Shown: positions 52,860 through 62,013 of the stretch, in pieces | Position numbering within the stretch: the stretch's first letter is position 1 | Layout of the letters: each line of letters begins with the position of its first letter | Notes under the pieces: generated by a model | Seen by the model: only the letters and a program-made list of their open reading frames with translations | The model's database searches: none | What the model was told of the DNA's origin: nothing | Position numbers and translations under genes: made by a program | NCBI GenBank assembly: GCA_035538795.1 | Contig: DATLJS010000020.1 | Coordinates: 434,001-498,000 of the forward strand | Direction of reading: 5' to 3' | Source of the DNA: JAJZGK01 sp035538795 | Lineage (GTDB): Bacteria > Pseudomonadota > Alphaproteobacteria > Rhodospirillales > Magnetospirillaceae | DNA: 64,000 nt

Positions 52860-53917
52860 ATCCGCCTCCCTCTGCTGAAAATCAGGAATACGAAGAACGG
52901 AACGCCGATAAGCGACGTCACCAGACCGATCGGCAACAGCACCCCAGGGATCAGGATTTTGCTGACAAGCGAGGAAACCGACAAAAGCACAGCTCCGGTC
53001 AGAGCCGACATCGGCAATAGGAAGCGATGATCTTCGCCCACCAGAAGGCGGGCGATATGGGGCGCCACCAAGCCGATGAAGCCGATGGTTCCCGCACAGG
53101 CCACCGCCGTCGCCGTCAACAGGCTGATCCGCAGCAACGCACCGAAACGCAGGCGAGCCACGTTGATGCCGAAGCTGCGGGCGCGGTCCTCCCCCAGGCG
53201 CAAGGCCGTCATCGCCCACGAGGCCGCCAAGGAAAACGGGAAAACGGCAGCGAACACCCCCGCCATAATTCCCGTCTTCCGCCAATCGGCGCGCGCCAGG
53301 CTACCCATGGTCCAGAAAACCAGCTGCTGAAGCGCCTCCTGGCTGGCGACGAACTGCAACAGCGCCACCAGCGCGTTGAAGGTGAACACCATGGCGATGC
53401 CGAACAGCACCAGCGTTTCCGACCCGGCTCCCTGAAGCCGCGTCAGCCCTTGCAGCATCAGCACCGAGGCAAACGCGAACAGGAAGGCGTCGGAAAACAG
53501 AACCCAGGTGCCCGAGACCAGGGGCAGCCCAATCCCCAAGACGATCGCCAGCGCCGCTCCCAGCGCCGCGGCCGACGACACGCCCAATGTAAACGGGCTG
53601 GCCAGCGGATTGTTGAGAACGGTCTGCATCTCGGTTCCGGCCAAGGCCAAAGCGGCACCGACCAGAACCGCGGTCAAGGTCGCGGGCATCCGGATCGACC
53701 AGATGATCAGGCGGGCCGAAGGACCGTGAGAGGACGGATCGCTGATCACGTCCCACGCCTCGCGCCATCCCAGCGACGAAGCGCCGATCCCCAGATCGGC
53801 GCCCATCGCGACGAGGCAGAGCGCCCCCAATAGTCCGATCAGGCACGCGCGCTTCATCAGAAGTGCGCGATACCCGGCCAGAATCGCCGAATTTCCGGCG
53901 ACCGTCCCCCCGCCCAT
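52856..53917 (-). CDS. siderophore ABC transporter permease (FecCD family)
   Basis: A 353-residue FecCD permease with about ten helices. WSIRMPATLTAVLVGAALALAGTEMQTVLNNPLASPFTLG and the C-terminal GTIGFIGLVAPHIARLLVGEDHR are the family signatures. ATG 53917 overlaps the receptor stop (ATGA); GTG and TTG lie two codons upstream. A single permease gene implies a homodimer. Confidence 0.87.
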   Translation of the reverse strand: MGGGTVAGNSAILAGYRALLMKRACLIGLLGALCLVAMGADLGIGASSLGWREAWDVISDPSSHGPSARLIIWSIRMPATLTAVLVGAALALAGTEMQTVLNNPLASPFTLGVSSAAALGAALAIVLGIGLPLVSGTWVLFSDAFLFAFASVLMLQGLTRLQGAGSETLVLFGIAMVFTFNALVALLQFVASQEALQQLVFWTMGSLARADWRKTGIMAGVFAAVFPFSLAASWAMTALRLGEDRARSFGINVARLRFGALLRISLLTATAVACAGTIGFIGLVAPHIARLLVGEDHRFLLPMSALTGAVLLSVSSLVSKILIPGVLLPIGLVTSLIGVPFFVFLIFSRGRRI

Positions 53918-56412
53918 CACCAACGATACCGAAGGCTGCCGATGATCGTCCGGCCTTCACCGTAGAAACAGGTCGTCGTCGATCCACATCCCGACACATA
54001 GGTCTTGTTGGTCAGATTGGTGCCGTTCAGTTGAAGCCGGGCTCCTTCGAGAACGGGATTGATGTTCTTCAGGTCGTAATAGGCCATGGCGTCATACAGC
54101 CGGTAAGCGGAAACCTGTAGGCTGTTGTCGGTGCTGCCGGCCGTCGACCCCACGAAGCGGATACCGCCGCCCAATCCGAATCCGGCCAGTTCGCCCCGGT
54201 CGAATTCGTAATTGCCCCACAGCGACGCGATATGCTTCGGCGCTCCCACCGGATGCTTGCCCAGGGCCGTGGGATCGCTGGTCTTGGTGTTGACGACGTT
54301 GGTGTAGCCGTAATTGGCGATGACGTTCAGATTGTCGGTCACGCTGGTCTTGATCTCGACCTCGGCCCCGCGCGAGGTGATTTCGCCCGTCTGGGTATAG
54401 AACCCCGTATGAGCCGTATCGCTGACCGAAACGTTGCTTTGGGTTAGATCGTACCCCGACACGGTCATCGAGCTTTTCATGCCATCCGGCTGGTAGCGGA
54501 TGCCCACTTCATACTGCTTGCCTTCGCTGGGATCCAGCGCCTGGCCGGTATAGGTGGTCCCCGTCTGCGGCTGGAAGGAAGTCGAATAGCTGGCATAGGG
54601 CGCCAGACCGTTATCGAACAGATAGACCAGACCCGAACGCCAGGTGAACGCGCTTTTGTTCAGGCTGGAACTGGTGCCGCCCAGTTTGACGTCGGTATCG
54701 ACCGACGCATCATCCTCGCGGACCCCCATGAGCAGCGCCCAGCGCCCGACGCGCATCTGATCCTGGGAATAGACGCCCACCTGCTTTTGCAACTGGCTGG
54801 TTCGCGACGTGATGGCTGGGGATGAGATCGAACGGTAATACACCGGGTCGGTCAGACTCAGGGACGAAGTCGTGGCCGTGCCCAGTTCGCGATTGGCATA
54901 GACCCACTGATAATCGAGTCCGGTCAGCAACGTGTGCGCCACCGGGCCGGTTTCAAATTTCACTTCGCCCTGATTGTCCACGACGACGGTGTTGACGTTT
55001 TCGTTGGACACAGTGGCGCGGCGGTTCAAAGTCGCCTGATTGGCGGAAAGCGACGCCAGAGAGACGGCGTGGAACGTCGAATCGACATGCAGATAGCGGA
55101 GGTTCTGCCGAACCGTCAGCTTGTCGTCGATGTGATGTTCGAACTGGTATCCCACCGATCCCTGAGTGCGTTCATAGGAATTGTAGTTGGGATCGCCAGG
55201 ATCGAAGCTTTTCGAAATCTTGCCGACGGCCGCGTTCGGCCACACCGTACCGTATGCCGGCAGATACGGAGCGTAATAGCTTTTGGGATCATACTGGTAA
55301 TTGGTCAGCAGGGTCAGGCTGGTATCGGCGTTCGGCTGCCAGGTAAACGACGGAGCCACGGCGATCCGCTGGCTTTTATTGTGGTCGGTGTCCGCGCTTT
55401 CGGTCCGGCCGGAGCCGGTCAGGCGATAGCTTACGGTTTTGTCGTCGGTCACCGGCCCGCCCATGTCGTAGGTTGAATAATAGGTGTCGTTGGTGCCGAA
55501 GCCCATCGTCACCTCGTGATAGGGCTCTGTGGTGGGGCGCTTACTGGTCATGTTGACGATGCCGCCCGGGTTCGCCTGCCCATACAGGACGGAAGACGGA
55601 CCGCGCAGCACCTCGACGCGCTCCAACTCGTTTTCATCAAGGGTGGGAATGGCATAGGAAATGCCGCGCAGCATGCGCAGGCCGTCCAGATATTCCACGT
55701 ATCCGGCTGTGCTTCCGTATCCGCCGAAACCGCGCATGAAGACGCTGTCGTAGCGGCTGCCGGCCCGTCCGTCGGAATAAACGCCGGCCGTGTAGCGCAG
55801 CGCCTGTCCCACGGTTTGCGCCCCCTGGTCGTCCATCTGGTCGCGCGTCACCACACTGATCGACTGTGGCGTCTCCTTGATCGGGGTATCGGTCTTGGTC
55901 GCCGTCAAAGCGCGCTTGGCGACATAACCATCGACCGGCCCCGTGGCCGTTTCGTTCCGGGGCTGCCCGTCGGCGCTCACTGTCACCGGCGACAACGTCA
56001 TGGCGCCGCCGCCGGCCGCGCGCAAGGTATAGCGGCTGTCGCCCATATCGACGATCTGATAGCCGCTGCCGGCAAGCAGGCGGGTGAAGCCTTCCGATAC
56101 ACCGAACTCCCCCCGCAGTCCCGGACTGTTCAGCCCGTCCAGCATGCGCGGATCAAACGACAGGGGAACCCCGGCAGCGGCGGCGAAACGGGCCAGGGCG
56201 TCGGCCAGCGTGCCGGCAGGAATGGCATAGGAACGTGTCACCGGCGCCTCGGCGCCCCAGGCGGCATGCGGTGCCACCGCCACGATGCCGGCCGGTCCGA
56301 CCAGCAGCCAGCCGAGAGCCAAGGCCAAGGCGTTGCCCGAAACCATCTCTTTCCTTCCACCCTGGTTCATTCTGTGCAGGACCGGCCTGGGGCGAAATTG
56401 TCTGAAGATCAT
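53917..56412 (-). CDS. TonB-dependent siderophore receptor/transducer (FecA/FoxA-like)
   Basis: ATG 56412 (AAGGGAC just before) gives 831 residues. A long signal sequence ends near AWGAEA, then an STN transducer domain (IPAGTLADALARFAAAAGVPLSFD) that contacts FecR. The plug follows (KTDTPIKETPQSISVVTRDQM, RGPSSVLYGQANPGGIVNMTSKRPT), then the 22-strand barrel ending LRYRW with the C-terminal aromatic. It binds a ferric siderophore and signals through FecR to FecI. It opens an operon with permease and ATPase. A Cys pair near the end (VSGCGSTTTCFYG) may form a loop disulfide. Confidence 0.88.
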   Translation of the reverse strand: MIFRQFRPRPVLHRMNQGGRKEMVSGNALALALGWLLVGPAGIVAVAPHAAWGAEAPVTRSYAIPAGTLADALARFAAAAGVPLSFDPRMLDGLNSPGLRGEFGVSEGFTRLLAGSGYQIVDMGDSRYTLRAAGGGAMTLSPVTVSADGQPRNETATGPVDGYVAKRALTATKTDTPIKETPQSISVVTRDQMDDQGAQTVGQALRYTAGVYSDGRAGSRYDSVFMRGFGGYGSTAGYVEYLDGLRMLRGISYAIPTLDENELERVEVLRGPSSVLYGQANPGGIVNMTSKRPTTEPYHEVTMGFGTNDTYYSTYDMGGPVTDDKTVSYRLTGSGRTESADTDHNKSQRIAVAPSFTWQPNADTSLTLLTNYQYDPKSYYAPYLPAYGTVWPNAAVGKISKSFDPGDPNYNSYERTQGSVGYQFEHHIDDKLTVRQNLRYLHVDSTFHAVSLASLSANQATLNRRATVSNENVNTVVVDNQGEVKFETGPVAHTLLTGLDYQWVYANRELGTATTSSLSLTDPVYYRSISSPAITSRTSQLQKQVGVYSQDQMRVGRWALLMGVREDDASVDTDVKLGGTSSSLNKSAFTWRSGLVYLFDNGLAPYASYSTSFQPQTGTTYTGQALDPSEGKQYEVGIRYQPDGMKSSMTVSGYDLTQSNVSVSDTAHTGFYTQTGEITSRGAEVEIKTSVTDNLNVIANYGYTNVVNTKTSDPTALGKHPVGAPKHIASLWGNYEFDRGELAGFGLGGGIRFVGSTAGSTDNSLQVSAYRLYDAMAYYDLKNINPVLEGARLQLNGTNLTNKTYVSGCGSTTTCFYGEGRTIIGSLRYRW

Positions 56413-56562
56413 GGTTTCTGTCCCTTCATGCGATGTATGCGGATGTCGGCGCATGTCCATCGACGCGCCTTCACCCTGTACACCGAACAAGGGCGGCAAA
56501 AGGTATCACCCTCCTGGACATGTTTTTGGGAAGACGCATGTTTTTTTGGGGATCGCTTGCGG
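56413..56562 (-). promoter_or_regulatory. receptor promoter region with CATG-T-run repeats
   Basis: CATGTTTTTGGG at 56519-56530 recurs as CATGTTTTTTTGGG at 56537-56550. This is where a FecI-type sigma factor would be expected to act on the receptor gene; the repeats may be part of, or next to, its promoter. No Fur box is seen. Confidence 0.4.
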
Positions 56563-57552
56563 TCAGCGCGCCGTCACGGTGATCCAATAGGGTGTGACCT
56601 TACCAATGCGCAAAGGCAGGGTTTTTTCCAGCAGATCCAGGCTGGCCTTGGTGTCGGCGACGGGGAAAGCCCCGGAAACCGCCAGCCCGGCCACGGACGG
56701 ATCGCAGCGGAGTACGCCGCGATGATAGCGGGCCAGTTCCGCCACCAGATCCCCCAAAGGCATATCGCGCACCAGCAGCATTCCCCGTTCCCACAGATCG
56801 GCTCCGTTTTCGACGGTCATCGCCGGGCCGAATTCTTCGGCGGTGAAGGCGGTCCGCTCTCCGGCCCGCAGAACGAATGCCCGATTTGACCCTGCCGGAC
56901 GAATTTCCACGGCACCCTCGAAGACGGCGGCGCGAACGGCGTCATCGTCTTTCCGCACGGTGAAGCGGGTTCCCAGCGGACGCAAAGCGCCCTGGGCCGT
57001 CTGCACGATGAAAGGCCGCGGCGTCGGAGACGGATCGCGCCCGGTCGTGACAAAAATCTCCCCGGACAGCAGAGTCAGGCGCCGTTCGCCGGCTGTGAAA
57101 GCGACATCCACCGCGCTGGCGGTATCGAGCACCAGACGGGTGCCGTCGGCCAGTTGGATGACCCGGCGCTCACCCGTGTCGGTGCGGTAGTCGGCGGTCC
57201 ATTCCCGCCATGGGACCGCCCCCAAGGCAAGCCCGCACGCCGGAACAACCAAAGCCGACAGCGCCAAACGAAGCATGCGCCGGCGTTCGCTGCTCTGAAG
57301 CCGCGACAAAGTGGCATGTCCGATCCGCGGCGGTATTTTCTGAAAGACGTCCAGAATGCCTTCGACCCGCGCCCAGGCCGCCATATGCGCTTGGCTGCGT
57401 CCCCGCCACCGGCTCAACGCCGCCCGATCCTGATCGGTGGCTTCGCCGGACTGAAGAAGCACCAGCCAGCCGACGGCTTCGTTCATGATGTCCTGATCGG
57501 TACCGGCTGCGTCGTCCCAACCCGCCTGTCCGTTCACCTGTCTGCCCGCCAT
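56563..57552 (-). CDS. fecR: FecR-type anti-sigma / sigma regulator
   Basis: A 329-residue protein with an N-terminal cytosolic DUF4880 region (NEAVGWLVLLQSGEATDQDRAALSRW), a helix near 90-115 and a periplasmic FecR domain (TDTGERRVIQLADGTRLVLDTAS, GTRFTVR). The C-terminal STN-like segment would contact the receptor. It keeps FecI inactive until the siderophore-loaded receptor signals. It starts one base after the fecI stop; the receptor gene follows 150 bases later. Confidence 0.87.
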   Translation of the reverse strand: MAGRQVNGQAGWDDAAGTDQDIMNEAVGWLVLLQSGEATDQDRAALSRWRGRSQAHMAAWARVEGILDVFQKIPPRIGHATLSRLQSSERRRMLRLALSALVVPACGLALGAVPWREWTADYRTDTGERRVIQLADGTRLVLDTASAVDVAFTAGERRLTLLSGEIFVTTGRDPSPTPRPFIVQTAQGALRPLGTRFTVRKDDDAVRAAVFEGAVEIRPAGSNRAFVLRAGERTAFTAEEFGPAMTVENGADLWERGMLLVRDMPLGDLVAELARYHRGVLRCDPSVAGLAVSGAFPVADTKASLDLLEKTLPLRIGKVTPYWITVTAR

Positions 57553-57553
57553 T

Positions 57554-58066
57554 TCAGGCCAGCGCCAGACAGGCGGTGAAGGCGGTGCGCATATGCCGCT
57601 TGACGGTAATCAGAGAGGTTCCCTGACGCTCCGCGATTTCCCGATAGGTCAGTCCGTCCAATTGGGCCAGCAGGAAGATTTGCCGCGTGCGCACCGGCAA
57701 GCTGCGCAGCATGGTCTCGATATGATACAGCGCCTCGAGAATAGCCAGCCGCGCCTCCGGCGACGGCACTTCAGCCGGCGGCATCTGGGCCAAGGCCTCC
57801 AGATATGCGCGTTCAACGTCTTGGCGGCGCCAATGGTCGACAACCAATCCCCGGGCGATGTGGGTCAGCAGCGCCCGAGGTTCCCGGCCCAGATGGCCTT
57901 GCAGACACCGGGAAACCATAAGACGCAGAAAAGTGTCCTGAGCCAAGTCGGCGGCATCACAGGCATTGCCCAGTTTGCGGCGTAGCCAGCCGTACAGCCA
58001 CGTGTGATGATCGACATATAATGCTTGAATCTGTCGCACTTCCAGACCAACGGTCGACAAAAGCAT
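57554..58066 (-). CDS. fecI: FecI-type ECF sigma factor
   Basis: A 170-residue sigma factor with region 2 (HHTWLYGWLRRKLGNACDAADLAQDTFLRLM) and region 4 (LDGLTYREIAERQGTSLITVKRHMRTAF). ATG 58066 is chosen over GTG 58081. GGGGG lies close before it. A perfect Fur box upstream means that it is made in iron shortage, and FecR with the receptor sets its activity. Confidence 0.88.
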   Translation of the reverse strand: MLLSTVGLEVRQIQALYVDHHTWLYGWLRRKLGNACDAADLAQDTFLRLMVSRCLQGHLGREPRALLTHIARGLVVDHWRRQDVERAYLEALAQMPPAEVPSPEARLAILEALYHIETMLRSLPVRTRQIFLLAQLDGLTYREIAERQGTSLITVKRHMRTAFTACLALA

Positions 58067-58103
58067 TCTCCCCCGACGCACCGGCCGGCAGAGATACCGA
58101 CTC

Positions 58104-58122
58104 GATAATGATAATCATTATC
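58104..58122. promoter_or_regulatory. perfect Fur box
   Basis: GATAATGATAATCATTATC equals the 19-bp Fur consensus at every position and is palindromic. It lies 38 bases before the fecI start. 58123-58245 shows nothing else recognisable. Confidence 0.9.
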
Positions 58123-58245
58123 ATATTACAAATGTGATTCGGCCTTTTCAAGGCAGATCGAATTGACGGGTCCGTGCGCAAGCGCCCATGCACCGATGGA
58201 TCACCATAGACAAGAAAATCCCCTTGCCGAAATCACGGCATAGCG

Positions 58246-58961
58246 TCACAACACCGTGCTAACCGTCCAGGCGCAACTCGCGATCTCGCTCTGCGTTTCC
58301 AAAGCTTGAACCACGGCACCCAGTTTCTCGGACGAGGCCGTGGTCGGTACCAGCACGGTAGCCAATTCCACTTCGTCGTCGCCTTCCGACAACACTTCGA
58401 TCTCTCGCAATGGATAATTGGCTTTTTCCAGTTCCGCGTAGAGCCGCTCTCGGACGTCCGCAGCGACCGCGGGATCGCAGACCACATGGACACGATAACA
58501 TGCCTCGGTCACGCGTTCGTCCATCGGCTTACAGTTGATGTAGTTGACCTGCGGACGCAACAATGTGTTTCCGGCCAGCACGAAGGCGGTCAGCAAAATC
58601 GCCTCGGCGGCGACACCAGCCCCGGCGCAAGCGCCGACAGCGGCCGAACACCACAGAGTAGCGGCTGTGTTCAGGCCGCACACATGGGCACCGTCCTTCA
58701 TGATCACGCCGGCGCCGAGGAAGCCGATACCGGAAACGATATAGGAAACAATCCTGACCCCGCCCTCTCCCCTCAGGAGATGCATGTCGATGTCGGCAAA
58801 GGCGCGGCTCCCACCGCCACCAGCACGTTGGTCCGCAACCCGGCCGTACGCTGCCGGTATTGCCGCTCGAAACCGATCAGCGTTCCCAGCATGAAGGCCA
58901 CGGCCAAGGCGATGAAGGTGTCTCCAAAGGACTGCAGATCAAAGGTGGCGAAGGCTTTCAT
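58246..58961 (-). pseudogene. mgtC: mgtC/sapB-family gene with a frameshift
   Basis: From ATG 58961 the frame reads MgtC-like sequence (LGTLIGFERQYRQRTAGLRTNVLVAVGAA) and then stops at about 58775. The next frame continues the same family without a break (HLLRGEGGVRIVSYIVSGIGFLGAGVIMKDG to 58246). One base is missing near 58801-58808, within a GC-repeat. Together they would encode about 238 residues: four to five helices and a C-terminal ACT-like domain. MgtC proteins limit magnesium-stress damage and inhibit the F1Fo ATPase. It may be a true pseudogene or a sequencing error. Confidence 0.8.
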
Positions 58962-59044
58962 AACGGACCTGCAAAGACAAAGAGTGGGGACTATAGGCGA
59001 GAGTAACGAGAGCGGAACATGACGGTTTTATGGCCCCGCTATCG

Positions 59045-59200
59045 CTACGAATCAGGCGTTAAACGCCCATCGCCAGCGGCAGAATGTTCGCTCGTAGCAG
59101 CGTGATAGACGGCCGTCTCGGCCTTGCGGTAGGCCTTGATGGCGTTGTAGAGGGCGCGGCGGCTGCGCGGCGCCTTGGTTGCGAGGGCGGCATCGGCCAT
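59045..59200 (-). CDS. small basic ORF, 51 aa, unknown
   Basis: ATG 59200 to TAG 59045 encodes a basic, Ala-rich peptide with RALYNAIKAYRKAETAVYHAA, a likely amphipathic helix. No ribosome-binding site and no family are recognised. Confidence 0.3.
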   Translation of the reverse strand: MADAALATKAPRSRRALYNAIKAYRKAETAVYHAATSEHSAAGDGRLTPDS

Positions 59201-59284
59201 CACGGCGGCATGGCGGCGATCAGAAGCGCCGCCGCTGCCGGACTTCTCCGGCCGAAAAGGCTCAAGAATGGGATTTACCCCACC

Positions 59285-59494
59285 TCAAGCAGCTTTGGGC
59301 AGACGAGACAGAGGGTCCGGATCCGCCGCTTCGCCCTGGAAACGGCAGACCAGCAGACCGCTGTCGGGATCAAGAATCCAACGAAAAGGGCTGACGGTGC
59401 GGCCGACAACGGCCAGAGGCACCGCCAGCGGGGAAATATCGGGACGGCCGGCACGGAGCCGGGCAGCGAGAGCGAAGGCCAGGATGACAGCCAT
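59285..59494 (-). CDS. small hypothetical protein, 69 aa
   Basis: ATG 59494 is preceded by GAAGAGG at eight bases, a good ribosome-binding site. The product has a hydrophobic N-terminus (AVILAFALAARL) and then RTVSPFRWILDPDSGLLVCRF, which resembles a compact beta-hairpin. No family is recognised. It could be a short exported or membrane peptide. Confidence 0.4.
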   Translation of the reverse strand: MAVILAFALAARLRAGRPDISPLAVPLAVVGRTVSPFRWILDPDSGLLVCRFQGEAADPDPLSRLPKAA

Positions 59495-59916
59495 GGTCGC
59501 CACCTCTTCATCTGGGGTTGACGTTGGTCGACCCAGGAGGCGGCGAAGGCTTGTCCGGACGGGCGGCGGCCCTTAGGCGGCGGCCCTGGCCGAGACAATC
59601 CCCCGAGCATCCTGGGCAAAGTCGTCCGTGGTCCTTTCAGCGGTCGCGAAGCGACGACTGGAAGGCTCCGCGGACACAGTGCTAGGTCGCGGGTTCATCT
59701 TTGTCTCTGTCAGTTATTACGCGAGGCGCTGCGGACGTATCCGCCGATGTCGCAAGTTCGGAATATGCCTCGTCACAGCCAGCGTCAAGGGAGAAAAACG
59801 ACAGGCCGCAGCCGAAAAAACCCAGATGTGGCAAACCAAGCCCAGCAAAGCCAGCCTTGATTTACCCCTTCATTCCATGCGTGATGATCCCGGACAAACG
59901 CAAGGACCGTCTTTTC
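59495..59916. other. intergenic stretch, no gene recognised
   Basis: Frames here lack ribosome-binding sites. A GGCGGCGGCCCT direct repeat lies near 59562-59585. AAGGA at about 59902 belongs to the response regulator gene that follows. Confidence 0.45.
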
Positions 59917-60597
59917 ATGCGCTGCCTGATCATCGAAGACGACGCAGGAACCGCTCAATACATCCAGTCGGGATTGACCGAATGGGGACATGTCAGCGTT
60001 CTGGCGAAAAACGGAGTCGACGGGCTTTATCTGGCGACCCAGGAAAGCTGGGACGCCGTCATCCTGGACCGCATGCTGCCTGGACAGATAGACGGGATGG
60101 CGATCCTGTCCACCATGCGAAGCCTTGGCAAACACACGCCGGTCTTGATTCTCAGCGCTCTTGCCAGCCTCGACGAACGGGTGCGGGGGTTGCGTTCCGG
60201 CGCCGACGATTACCTGACGAAGCCTTTCGCTTTCGAGGAGCTGAAGGCCCGCCTGGACGCCGTGATTCGCCGCTCGTCGCTTCGCGAGAATCAATTCGAG
60301 TTCACCCTGGCCGATCTCAGGCTGGATCTGCGCAGCCGCAAGGTGGAACGCGGCGGCAAAATCATCCACCTTCAGCCCAGAGAGTTCCGGCTGCTGGAGT
60401 TTCTTCTCCGGCACCAGGATCAGGTCGTCACACGCACAATGCTGCTGGAAGGCGTGTGGGATTATCATTTCGATCCCCAGACCGGAGTGATCGATGTTCA
60501 GATCAGCCGACTGCGCCAGAAGATCGACAAAGATTTCAGCATTCCCCTCATCCATACGGTTCGCGGCGCCGGCTATATGATCAGCACCCATGGGTAG
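59917..60597 (+). CDS. OmpR-family response regulator
   Basis: ATG 59917 gives 226 residues. The receiver has the acidic pair IIEDD, the phosphorylation site Asp51 (VILDRMLPG) and LTKPF. The C-terminal winged helix has LQPREFRLLEFLLRH and DVQISRLRQKID. It partners with the kinase that overlaps it by eight bases. The frame is open upstream to 59701, but the family start is at 59917. Confidence 0.9.
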   Translation: MRCLIIEDDAGTAQYIQSGLTEWGHVSVLAKNGVDGLYLATQESWDAVILDRMLPGQIDGMAILSTMRSLGKHTPVLILSALASLDERVRGLRSGADDYLTKPFAFEELKARLDAVIRRSSLRENQFEFTLADLRLDLRSRKVERGGKIIHLQPREFRLLEFLLRHQDQVVTRTMLLEGVWDYHFDPQTGVIDVQISRLRQKIDKDFSIPLIHTVRGAGYMISTHG

Positions 60598-61966
60598 ATT
60601 CCACCCGACGGTAACCCTCCGGCTGGCCGCGGGTTACGGCATGTTGATGCTGATCAGCCTGGCGATTCTGGCCGGAGTACTCTATTTCGGCACTGTTGGC
60701 GTGATGAATCGCGGCATCGACGGAAAGCTTGCCGCGCTGTCCAGCCATCTTTCCGCCCGGGCTGGAAACGACGGCACCGAAGCTCTGCGGCAGGAAATTC
60801 AGAGACTTCTCGACGACGGCATCGATTCCGACACCGAGGTCTACGATCTCGTTGGCCCCGATGGACGGACACTTGCCGGCAATCTGATGGCCAAGCCCGA
60901 GATATTGGATCCGGATCAATTGACGGACGCCAACGTCGTCCGTTCCGGACGCCCGTCCTACAGCCGCCTGTTGGCTCATCGTTTGCCCGACGGAGGCGTT
61001 CTGGTGGTCGGGCGCGATCTCGACGACATTCTGCGGATGGAAAGTCTGGTCGTGCGTTCCCTGTCCGTGGGGGCCGTTGTATCGACGGTCATTGTCCTGG
61101 CCGGAGCCGCCCTATTCCGCCGCATGATAGATCGGCGCCTGTCCGAAATCCGCAGAACGACGGCAAAAATCGGCAAGGGAAACATGGCCTGGCGTGTTCC
61201 CATGAATAAAAACGAGGATGAATTCTCGCGCCTGAGCCGCGATATCAACGGAATGCTGGATCGGATTCAGACGCTGATGGACGGAGTCCGCGATGTTTCC
61301 AACGCCATCGCCCATGATTTGCGAACCCCCTTGGGGCGGATCAGGGCCAAACTGGATCAGGCATTGTCGAACGTGAACGGTGCCGACCGGTTGCCTTTGG
61401 CGGTAGGCGAGGCCATCGCCGATATCGACGACCTCGTCCTGCTTTTTCAGAAGCTTCTTGAAATTGCCGAGATGGAATCCGGCTCGCGGCGTTACGCCCT
61501 TGGCCCCATTCGCCTAGCCGAAATCGTCAGCGGCCTTACCGAGCTATACGACGCCATGGCCGAGGAAAGCGGAACCGTTCTGAGTAGCCGGATCATCGGA
61601 TCGCCCGTTGCCTGGGGCGACCGGGATCTGCTGGCCCTTGCGGCATCGAACCTTCTAGACAACGCTTTCAAATATGCTGGCAACGGAGCAACCGTGGTTT
61701 TGGCCGCCGAGGAAATGCCCGACCGGGTGATTCTGAGCGTCGCCGACGACGGCCCCGGTATCGCCGCGGACCAACGCCAGGCCGTGCTGAAACGCTTCGT
61801 CCGGCTGGAAACGTCGCGGCATATGCCCGGCAACGGGTTGGGCCTGTCGATGGTCGCGGCGATCGCCGATATTCACGAAGGCACTTTGGAACTGCAAGAC
61901 GTCTCTCCGGGACTGCTGGCAAGACTGATCCTGCCCAAGCCGATGGACAACCTTTCCAAACGGTAA
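60590..61966 (+). CDS. sensor histidine kinase
   Basis: A 458-residue kinase with helices near 13-37 and 157-177 flanking a periplasmic domain of about 120 residues, then a HAMP region. The HisKA motif ISNAIAHDLRTPLGR is visible as SNAIAHDLRTPLG with His242; N and G boxes follow (LLDNAFKYAG, DDGPGI, GNGLGLSMV). The signal is unknown. The Nramp and TerC genes downstream suggest metal, for example manganese or iron, and regulation of those genes. Confidence 0.9.
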   Translation: MGRFHPTVTLRLAAGYGMLMLISLAILAGVLYFGTVGVMNRGIDGKLAALSSHLSARAGNDGTEALRQEIQRLLDDGIDSDTEVYDLVGPDGRTLAGNLMAKPEILDPDQLTDANVVRSGRPSYSRLLAHRLPDGGVLVVGRDLDDILRMESLVVRSLSVGAVVSTVIVLAGAALFRRMIDRRLSEIRRTTAKIGKGNMAWRVPMNKNEDEFSRLSRDINGMLDRIQTLMDGVRDVSNAIAHDLRTPLGRIRAKLDQALSNVNGADRLPLAVGEAIADIDDLVLLFQKLLEIAEMESGSRRYALGPIRLAEIVSGLTELYDAMAEESGTVLSSRIIGSPVAWGDRDLLALAASNLLDNAFKYAGNGATVVLAAEEMPDRVILSVADDGPGIAADQRQAVLKRFVRLETSRHMPGNGLGLSMVAAIADIHEGTLELQDVSPGLLARLILPKPMDNLSKR

Positions 61967-62013
61967 GTTTGCGGAAAGGTTCCGGTTGGACGGCGTGGCC
62001 TAGGGTCTCGCCC

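Noticed and set aside
52860..53285. Upstream extension of the iron ABC ATPase frame to 53285
   Set aside because: It overlaps the permease gene in another frame; ATG 52859 has GGGAGG and an ATGA overlap and starts the conserved domain.
59084..59521. Plus-strand frame of 140 codons
   Set aside because: Low-complexity translation without ribosome-binding site; the minus-strand frame at 59285-59494 has better start signals.
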